The translations under genes and the position numbers were made by a program. Of a stretch of 64,000 bases of DNA, positions 57,105 to 64,000 are shown in pieces. The DNA lies in NCBI RefSeq assembly GCF_964019385.1, contig NC_088643.1:10290098-10354097 (forward strand). Reading direction: 5' to 3'. Under the pieces are notes generated by a model that saw only the letters and a list, made by a program, of their open reading frames with translations, had not been told where the DNA came from and searched no databases. How positions within the stretch are numbered: position 1 is the stretch's first letter; every line of letters starts with the position of its first letter. Origin of the DNA: Sycon ciliatum. Taxonomy: Eukaryota; Porifera; Calcarea; Leucosolenida; Sycettidae.

Positions 57105-58132
57105 ATGGAGGCCGTGGGTGACGTCGAAGCGACTCCAAAGCTTCACTGATCAATGATGTCGAACTCTGCACTACACTACACTCAAACAGGTCGATGATGG
57201 AGTGCAGACTTGTCATGTACAGACTCACACAGACCAGACAGTGACAGTACAGATTTGTACACGACAAGTCTTGCACTCAACTCACTGACGGGATCCATGG
57301 ATCCCACAGACTGAACAGACGCTACCTTTCCGCGCGTTGAGAGACGGAACGCTACGGTTTGTATTTTCCCGCTTCTGCCGCACTTCGTCACCAACTGACC
57401 AAGTGCGCGCACGTGCGTCCATGGGATTTTCAAACAGAAACAAAAAATCTTTTCCAGTCCAAAAATCCGATCTATTTTTACCAAGAGTCCATAAACATGG
57501 CGATATGGACTCTTGTTTTCGGATAGAAGAAGAAGAACTGAAAAGAAAAAGTCCAGGTTTTGAGTACATGTACTGTGTGTGTAGTATACAGACTGTACCA
57601 TGGTGTACATGCGCCAAGCTGGCAAGAGTGAAAATGACAGGCCTGTTTTCATTGGTTTTTATCAACATTATTTTTATGTTCATGTACTCAGAGTCCCTAG
57701 TCTTGATGGTACGCCAGTACAGTACTGACCATTGTGACCAAGCAAGGAGTAGGAGTAGGATCACTGCATTGATGAATCGTTTTTACTTCCAATCCCAATT
57801 AGCCACAGCAACCATCAAAAAGAAGGCAAAAAGCAACAGCAAAATGAAGGTATGTAGGCAAGAAGCATACAATTTCCTACAAAGAAGAAGAAATGAAAGA
57901 GAATAAAAAGTGAATCGGAAATCTCGCACTCTGAAAAGCATGAAATGGAAACCAATAAAAAGCGATCGAAGAAACTTGGGCCCCACTCAAACGTTGGCAT
58001 GGATAAAGCACAGTCAGTCATGGTACGTATCCACAGCAAAGCAAAGCAAAACATTTGACAAACAACAAAACACTGCATTGGCAGAAATGTGTAGTCCCTG
58101 TCATAAATACTGTCATAATAAAATAGTCATTT
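57105..58132. other. Upstream region of the CTDSPL2-like gene
   Basis: Probably promoter/5' region of the minus-strand phosphatase gene. A forward frame of 189 codons (57337-57906) has no recognisable domain and biased low-complexity ends. A small inverted repeat (AAGAGTCCATA...TATGGACTCTT) lies at 57483-57515. Confidence 0.4.
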
Positions 58133-58577
58133 TTTCATATCTGGCTTGCAAGTGTTGAGTTTCGGAGAGAAAAGAGCAGTATGTGGCATGTGGCCTCGAA
58201 TTTCCTAACACTTTGAAAATTCTCCGTGAAGTCCAAATTTGAAATTGCAATTTGTATTTGCTAGCAGTGGACATAGTTTGATGCGCTCCCCATGATATCA
58301 AGCCAATGGCCGAGGGCCCTCTTGATTGGTGTGAGTTGCCAGTATGATGCAAGCCAGATATTGATTGATCGAAGAAGGATAGATTTACCATCACTGTGGA
58401 TAAGAGTCATACTGTAGCTCAGTTGGTTAGAGCATTGCTCGCGAATAGCAAGGTCCCTGGTTCAAGTCCCGGTGGTGTGACTGATGATTTTTTCTTTCTT
58501 TCATATCTGGCTTGCAAGTGTTGAGTTTCGGAGAGAAAAGAGCAGTACGTGGCATGTGGCCTCGAATTTCCTAACAC
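58133..58577. repeat. 78-bp direct repeat flanking a SINE-like unit
   Basis: TCATATCTGGCTTGCAAGTG through CCTCGAATTTCCTAACAC occurs at 58135-58211 and again at 58501-58577 with a single visible difference. Between them lies about 290 bp including the tRNA-like unit at 58409-58481. Confidence 0.85.
58409..58481 (+). repeat. tRNA-derived SINE-like unit
   Basis: Folds as a tRNA: acceptor CATACTG/TGGTGTG, D stem GCTC/GAGC, anticodon stem TTGCT/AGCAA, T stem with one mismatch. A box TAGCTCAGTTGG and B box GGTTCAAGTCC are good. The anticodon loop CGCGAAT lacks T33, so it is not a normal tRNA. A T-rich stretch follows, as at 31731. Confidence 0.7.
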
Positions 58578-58636
58578 AATAAAAATCTTGGTACTATTCA
58601 GGCTAGCCTAGTATTACAGTACTTACACAAAAAAGA

Positions 58637-58945
58637 CCAGGCAGGCACAGTGGGTTGGTCAAAGACCATGATTGAGATACGAGAGGTACCTGGTTCAAGT
58701 CCTGCCTGGGAGCAGTTTTTCCAGCCGTGCTGCTACCCACAGTCAACTGGGAACTTGTGGCCAGGCACAAGGGGTACATGGATGCAGCTAATGGGGTCGT
58801 TTTCGGCACTTGTGCCAGTGGTTGTGAGACTTGCCCACTCACCCCCACCGTTAGGCGCTGCATCTGCCGCTAGGGTTTATCGGGTGTTAGCGGCCGTCGT
58901 GAGTTCCCTTCGGGAACGGATACGATAATTTACTTTACTTACTTA
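58637..58945 (+). repeat. Second SINE-like repeat with a B box
   Basis: A head resembling a tRNA (GTGGGTTGGTC ... GGTTCAAGTCCTGCC at 58692-58706), a longer body and a tail ending in TACTTTACTTACTTA. Family not recognised. Confidence 0.5.
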
Positions 58946-58965
58946 CACAAAAAAGTTTCTTTGTA

Positions 58966-59414
58966 CAGGTGGAATCCTGATAATTCGAATATGGCTTAAT
59001 TCAAACATACCGCTTAAGTTTTTCCAGGACCGATTTCTGGCTATACAATTCCCACATAAAAATTTCTGATAATTCAAACCTCGAACCGGACATATCCGTT
59101 AATTCGAAGTTCCACGGATTCCACTTACATAGAAAATGTGTGGGATTTGTGCTGATAATTCGAAGTTAGCAACGTATAATTCGAAGTTCACTGTACACTG
59201 TACTGATCAGTGCAGTTCGCATGAGCTGGCTGTGCCTGTCAGTTCAGTATCCGTGAGATCTGTGTCTAAGGTCCATAGCGCAACTCTGCGTGACAATGGG
59301 AGCATTTTGACATACATATTGTGTTGTGGGTTCATGTTTGGATAATTAGAATGTCCGGATAATTAGAAGTTTTTTTCTGGCATTTGGAGGTTCGAATTAT
59401 CAGGATTCCACCTG
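58966..59414. mobile_element. TA-flanked pogo/Tigger-type MITE (449 bp)
   Basis: Ends CAGGTGGAATCCTGATAATT / AATTATCAGGATTCCACCTG with TA on both sides. Several internal AATTCGAA repeats. Non-coding. Confidence 0.88.
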
Positions 59415-59506
59415 TACCAGATCAGGCCGGGAGATTGATGCACGATGTAGATCTACAAAGTCATGATGATTGTATGTATCAGCAAGAGTATAATATACTA
59501 TATATA

Positions 59507-59826
59507 TTATAACCCCCCAAGAGTGTGCAACTCTGCATATGGGGTCTCCGACGGCGAAAACTCACATCACGTGTCTCAGATACCTTTGTACTACGTACAA
59601 ACGTAGGATAGCGGGCGCGCAATCCGAAAATCTGCCGTAATCATGCTGGGGATTTGCATACGCGCAGTGAGTTTCTGTCAGAGAGTACTTTTTTTAGTAC
59701 TCCGCTGCTCGCTAAAAACGGGCTGGAAACGTACAACTGCGACACTGCACCACGTGATGTGAGTTTTCGCCGTTGGCGTACCCCATAGAAAGGGTATCAG
59801 GAGTTGAACACTCTTGGGGAGTTATA
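59507..59826. mobile_element. TIR element (MITE), copy 2 of 2
   Basis: 320 bp, TATAACCCCCCAAGAGTGTG ... CACTCTTGGGGAGTTATA; closely related to 342-641. CACGTG occurs inside near each end. Confidence 0.85.
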
Positions 59827-60686
59827 TACTCTTGATACCAGTCTCTATTGATATCAGGGAGTAGTAAAGTACCTAATACCTGTTATTTTACTACTTGTAC
59901 TCCCTGGTCTCTCGTGTACTGCACTCTGTGCCATATTGCACGCCGTTACCCCTACACCGGCCAGCCGGGGTGCCGCAAGATACCCATCCGGCGACCATAG
60001 AGTAGTTCAAGCGGCACTGTACATTGCAGGGAATGCTAAGCAAATTCAACAGAGGGCCGGTCTCAGTCATCAACCTTGATTCCCCGAGCAGTGCTCACTA
60101 GCTGCCAGGCTCCGTCACGTGTCTCGGAGTGAGTGAGGTCAGTACTACGGGTAGTGAAGCGGAGGCACAGAGACCAGACGGTAGAGCTGTGTCTGCAGAT
60201 TGACACCAGAGTATACAAGAGAGAGTTTGGAAGCTTTGTGACAACTCTGAGTTTCACGTATTACTACGATCATCAGGCAACTCTTCGGACAGTGAAGCAC
60301 ACCACTTGACTACACCGGAGTATATCATTTTTTCTTCAAACGGGCAGCAATGCCGGCCCAACCGGGACTCAGCAGCAGGTGATTTCCAGCACCTACAATG
60401 TAGCACCTGGTTATTGCACGCAGTTTAGTGCTGCTATACATGAACATGCAGCACGCAGGCCAGAAGCCAAGGCTAGATTACTAGCACTGTACTGTACACT
60501 CAGCTCCAGCAGTGTTCCACCTGCTACTGCCTATGGGTCACGAAAACTTAGAAGTTGGAGTCAGTTGAAGCCGACCGTGATCACCTCGAAAGCGGCGTGG
60601 CGTAATGATTGGCCCGACACCAATGATGCCTGACGCTCTGACAATATGCAAACACTAAGCATATACACACACATGCATGACGTGCG

Positions 60687-60737
<51 letters not shown>

Positions 60738-61375
60738 CTGGACCTTGAACCAGGAACGCCCATTGCCGTAGCAATGATACCAATGGCGTCCTCACGCCGA
60801 GGCTCTGAAACTCGTCATCTGCAGCATGGCGCATGCCGCTTGATGTCGCCAGAACGACGGAACACTCAACACACATACACACACGCTTGCACACACACAC
60901 ACACACAGAGGGATGTGCATTGGGCTTTCAGACTCCAGTTGATAAGTGCAGTAGCAAGGGCACAGTGCAGTGGTCTATACTCCACAAAATTATTATAAAG
61001 AAAATATATTCCTAAATTTCTTGGATGAGACTACTGGGGAAACCCCCAGACAGGAGGCATAAGAAGCGTATCGGATGAGTTCTCACCAAGCAGTACTTCC
61101 AGTGCATACCAGCATGTACATTTGAACACCAAAGAATAAACAATTGGCACAACAACTGCAACAAAAACTGGGAAAGGTCTGATCAGTGGGAAAAAAGCAG
61201 CATCACGGACCCCCCACGCCTAGTCACTATAATGGATCATAATCTTCCTTAATTAATAACAAAAGGATTTGGTGGCCAGCCCTCTCAAAAGCACCGGAAA
61301 ACAGCCACATCGGCGCAGAGCTCAAGAGAATTCGAGTGCTACTGTGCTCGATACGTCATTGAACTGGTGCCTACT
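59827..61375. other. Intergenic stretch with possible unassigned exons
   Basis: A minus-strand open piece at 60192-60075 (acceptor ...CAATCTGCAG; SSTVWSLCLRFTTRSTDLTH...) looks exon-like but its donor is poor and no family is recognised. (CA)n tracts lie at 60690-60734 and 60860-60906. Nothing else is supportable. Confidence 0.35.
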
Positions 61376-61399
61376 TACACACACACACACACACACACA
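61376..61399. repeat. (CA)n microsatellite
   Basis: Short CA run in the 3' flank of the Ral gene. Confidence 0.9.
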
Positions 61400-61572
61400 A
61401 TATGATAAGTTCACAAGTGTATACACAATCATAGCGTTCTGTACATATACACACACCTGCGCAGAAATTATATCCACCGTCTGACAGAGCGACACTGAAC
61501 AGCCAGATGCGGCATGGTGGATCAAAGAGAAGATTGGTTACTAAGTTATCAGAAAAAGCCGCTGCTCACTGT

Positions 61573-62145
61573 TCACAGGATAACGCACTTGCCCTTCTTC
61601 TTCTTTTTCTTCGGCGCCACGCCATCGTCACCCTCCGCCGCTTTGCGCGCCCGGATTTCTCTCATCAGATCGTAGAACACCTTGTCCACGTTATGCTTAG
61701 TCTTGGCCGATGTCTCGACGTACGGCACGCCCCAGTGCGTGGCCCGGTCCTGGGCGTCCTTGGTCGACACCTGGCGTTTATCGTCCAGATCGCACTTGTT
61801 GCCGACCAGCAGGAATGGCACGCGGTCGTTCTGCTTCACCCGCAGTATCTGCTCTCGGAACTCCGACGTGGCGTGGAACGACTCGTTCTCCACGATGCTG
61901 AAGACGCACAGGAATCCCTCGCCGCTGCGAAAGTAGTTGTCGCGGATGGCGGCGTAGTCCTCCTGGCCCGCCGTGTCCAGAATGTCAATCTGGGTCTCGG
62001 CCCCATCCAGCACCACCTGCTTGCGATAGCTGTCCGCCTTGGTTGGCTCGTAGTCCGACACGAACTCGTCATACATGAACTGTAGAGTCAGTGCGGACTT
62101 GCCTACACCGCCGCTACCCACCATGATGACTTTGTGAAGCGCCAT
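61573..62145 (-). CDS. RAL: Ral small GTPase
   Basis: A complete 190-residue reading frame begins [20 protein letters not shown] and ends GKCVIL. It has P-loop GSGGVGKS, switch [13 protein letters not shown] (Ral effector sequence), G3 [21 protein letters not shown]4 NKCD, G5 ETSAK, a lysine-rich hypervariable tail (PKKKKKKGK) and a CAAX box CVIL whose final Leu predicts geranylgeranylation. Ral acts at membranes with exocyst and RalBP1 effectors. It lacks the roughly 10-residue N-terminal extension of vertebrate and fly Ral. The coding region has no intron, unusual beside genes with exons of about 100 bp. A 5' UTR intron is possible because TGGCTGTAG directly precedes T-ATG. No poly(A) tail or flanking duplication marks it as a retrocopy. 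Confidence 0.95.
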   Translation of the reverse strand: MALHKVIMVGSGGVGKSALTLQFMYDEFVSDYEPTKADSYRKQVVLDGAETQIDILDTAGQEDYAAIRDNYFRSGEGFLCVFSIVENESFHATSEFREQILRVKQNDRVPFLLVGNKCDLDDKRQVSTKDAQDRATHWGVPYVETSAKTKHNVDKVFYDLMREIRARKAAEGDDGVAPKKKKKKGKCVIL

Positions 62146-62215
62146 ACTACAGCCAGGCGAATACAGCGTGGAGTACGGTTACAGATACTGGCAGCCACCA
62201 ACCAGGTTACTATCC

Positions 62216-62715
62216 AGCTCGAGCAGCGCTCTAACTCGCAGATCGACAGTTTCTCGCCTGTAGCGGCTGTTTCGCAGTTGGCACTCCTACAGTGATGTGT
62301 TCGATGAGTTGATACAACTGGAGAGCGAAAATGACTGGAAGTTATTTTGCTGCGACTGCCGGTGCACACAATACTCCAGTATTCAGCTGAAGAGAGCAGT
62401 CGTTCCAACGCCTTGAGCCACCGTCCCAGTGGTGTATGGAGCAGGACCAAACCGTGCTCCGCTGATGCTCTGTTCTTTCGGCACCAGCCACAATCTAGCT
62501 TTGATAGCGTTTACAAGTCGATAGCTTACTGCCTGTAGCGGCTGTTTTGCAGCGAGCAGTCCTCAGGTAATGTGTTCGATCGTATTGGAGAGCAACAGCT
62601 TGACTTGAAGTTATTTTGCCGCCGCCGGCACACACAAGAAACCAGAGCCTAGGAAAGCAGCGGAGCGCCAAAGCCACCGTTCGTGTAGTAGACAGAGCAA
62701 GCTAGATCTACTGAC
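62216..62715. repeat. Diverged tandem duplication upstream of Ral
   Basis: Two roughly 190-bp blocks (about 62240-62435 and 62515-62690) share GCCTGTAGCGGCTGTTT, TGTGTTCGAT, GGAGAGC, GAAGTTATTTTGC and GAGCCACCGT/AAGCCACCGT. They lie in the probable promoter/5' UTR region of the Ral gene. Confidence 0.7.
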
Positions 62716-62990
62716 TATGTCAAGTATGTGCTGCTGATTTTTCTGTTCTTTCTTCGCAGGCGTGTGTCGTGTTATGTGTGTCATGTCTATCTACGGTACG
62801 GCGCGTGCCGTGCAAGCGTGGCAGACTCAGAATCAGATGGCTACAAAAAAAAGACTCCCGGTAGGTCTACCGGTACCGTAGATCTACGCGGTCCCCGTCG
62901 ACACTGTATCCGCGTTCGCGTGCATGCGCATGTGACTGCACATGTACCATGTGTACTGACTGTATACAATGAATAATATTATCATAATTA

Positions 62991-63278
62991 CCGTATATTC
63001 TCTATTAGCACAGGTCTCCATTACTAGCACAGTCTCTAATACTAGCACACTGTGAGCACCTTTCGAAACATTATAAAGCACAGTCTCTATTATTAGCACG
63101 GTCTTGGTGGAAATCAGTGCTGCATGCATGATATCTAGCATGTATTTCTTCTTGCTTTGTATGGATGTATTGGTTGAAAAAATATAAGCGCAGTCTCCAA
63201 TATAAGCGCGGTCTCCAATATAAGCGCGGGGCAGAGGGTGTTGAAAAAATATAAGCACGGCGCTTAGAGAATATACGG
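62991..63278. mobile_element. TA-flanked MITE (288 bp)
   Basis: Ends CCGTATATTCTCTATTAGCA / GCTTAGAGAATATACGG with TA on both sides. The inside is a series of ATTAGCACAGTCTC and TATAAGCGCGGTCTCC repeats. Non-coding. Confidence 0.85.
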
Positions 63279-63326
63279 TATGTACGATCAAGAGTATAAA
63301 TTATTAATACTCTTGATCAAGTAACG

Positions 63327-63645
63327 TTAAAGGGGAAGTCCGGTGAAAAATTTAAATTTCACAGTCCGTAGAGTTCGGGTCGCTGAGTCGAATGGTCTTT
63401 GTCCGAGGAGGCTGCGGCTTATGGTTCGTCAGATACGCCCAATCGAACATGTGCGAATTTGAGCGCGCATCACCCAGATCCAGGTGATGACGTCACAGCG
63501 TGCAGCCAGGTAGCCACACCATCTAGTTGTGTACAAAAATGGCCATATTCGGAGCGCGTTCGATTGGGGAACCGTTTGTCGCAGCTTCTTCGGACCAAGA
63601 CCATTCGATTCAGTGTTACAAACACTACGTACCCTGTGATTTTCA
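63327..63645. mobile_element. TTAA/AGGGGAAGT foldback element, right end missing
   Basis: TTAA (63327-63330) then AGGGGAAGTCCGGTG. The arm GCTGAGTCGAATGGTCTTTG-TCCGAGGAGGCTGCGGC is repeated inverted at 63555-63620. It is a relative of 32410-33278 (shared GCTGAGTCGAATGGTCTT). The expected right TTAA end is not present. Confidence 0.65.
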
Positions 63646-64000
63646 GCTCGGTAAACCTGGAGGTTATACCGTATTATAGCCGTTTCCGAGTTGGACTTTT
63701 CCGTCAGCCTCTACCGTCTACATGGTCTACGCGCTCTGTGCTGCGTGCATGCAGTGCGTGCAGTGTGTTACATGCAGTCAACAAACTCATCACAGACGGA
63801 ACTACTCCCGCACTAGCACTGTCGTGCTGGGGTAGTATGTACAAGACTCGAGTCACAACTGACACAAGACTCAGAAAACTAGTCAACACACGGACTTGTC
63901 ATGTACTACACTCGTATCAGTCGTATTGTTCAGTCATGTAGTCAGAGCTAGAGAACGTGCGTTTCTCCTTGCCGGTGCCGGTGGTTGTGCTTTGAGAAAG
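63646..64000. other. Right edge, nothing recognised
   Basis: No gene or repeat family identified up to the end of the window. Confidence 0.5.

Noticed and set aside
57337-57906. 189-residue forward frame
   Set aside because: No domain, no splice context, low-complexity C-terminus. Chance openness in AT/A-rich sequence is enough to explain it.
58133-58577. Solo LTRs or a small LTR element
   Set aside because: The 78-bp repeats have no TG...CA ends, no primer-binding site or polypurine tract, and no coding sequence between them.
61573-62145. Ral as a processed pseudogene
   Set aside because: All GTPase motifs and the CAAX box are intact and there is no poly(A) tail or target duplication.

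Overview
The window is nuclear DNA of an invertebrate metazoan; I cannot name the species. Its protein genes are animal-type (a VWA3A/VWA3B-like protein, a CTDSPL2-like phosphatase, a Ral GTPase). Two of them are cut into many short exons with GT-AG introns, and the introns are full of microsatellites, minisatellites, homopolymeric G/C tracts and DNA-transposon debris. There is no operon-like packing and no ribosome binding sites.

Layout. (1) 167-33849, minus strand: a very large VWA3-like gene. I recovered 19 coding exons whose splice phases agree wherever neighbouring exons were both found. The gene runs off the left edge. Its introns hold a 1.1-kb 19-nt minisatellite, retroelement fragments, TIR elements and a LINE remnant. 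(2) 34469-37011: a 2.5-kb foldback transposon with TTAA flanks and half of a THAP domain in each arm (Kolobok-like). (3) 37464-40089, plus strand: a two-exon type II membrane glycosyltransferase resembling GT77 (PF03407). (4) 43145-57104, minus strand: a CTDSPL2-like gene whose catalytic and C-terminal exons are all readable. A 3.5-kb hAT transposon (45485-49024) sits in one intron, 38 bp from the splice donor and in the opposite orientation. (5) 57105-61572: intergenic, with tRNA-derived SINE-like units and TIR elements. (6) 61573-62145, minus strand: a Ral GTPase whose coding sequence is uninterrupted.

Mobile elements dominate the rest. At least five terminal-sequence groups can be seen with their target duplications: hAT elements with 8-bp duplications (three copies), a hAT element and its deletion derivative with 5-bp duplications (one copy each), TTAA-flanked Kolobok-like foldbacks, a TTAA-flanked piggyBac-like element, and TA-flanked mariner/pogo-type elements. 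The most informative observations are the 5-bp-TSD hAT pair, a canonical PCNA-binding motif at the transposase C-terminus, THAP-coding palindromes, a minisatellite that seems to have grown out of an exon/donor boundary, and an intronic echo of glycosyltransferase coding sequence.

The host genes have no evident joint pathway. The VWA3-like protein is probably a structural or scaffold protein, the phosphatase acts on phosphoserine substrates such as RNA polymerase II CTD or SMADs, the glycosyltransferase is Golgi-type, and Ral is a membrane-trafficking GTPase.
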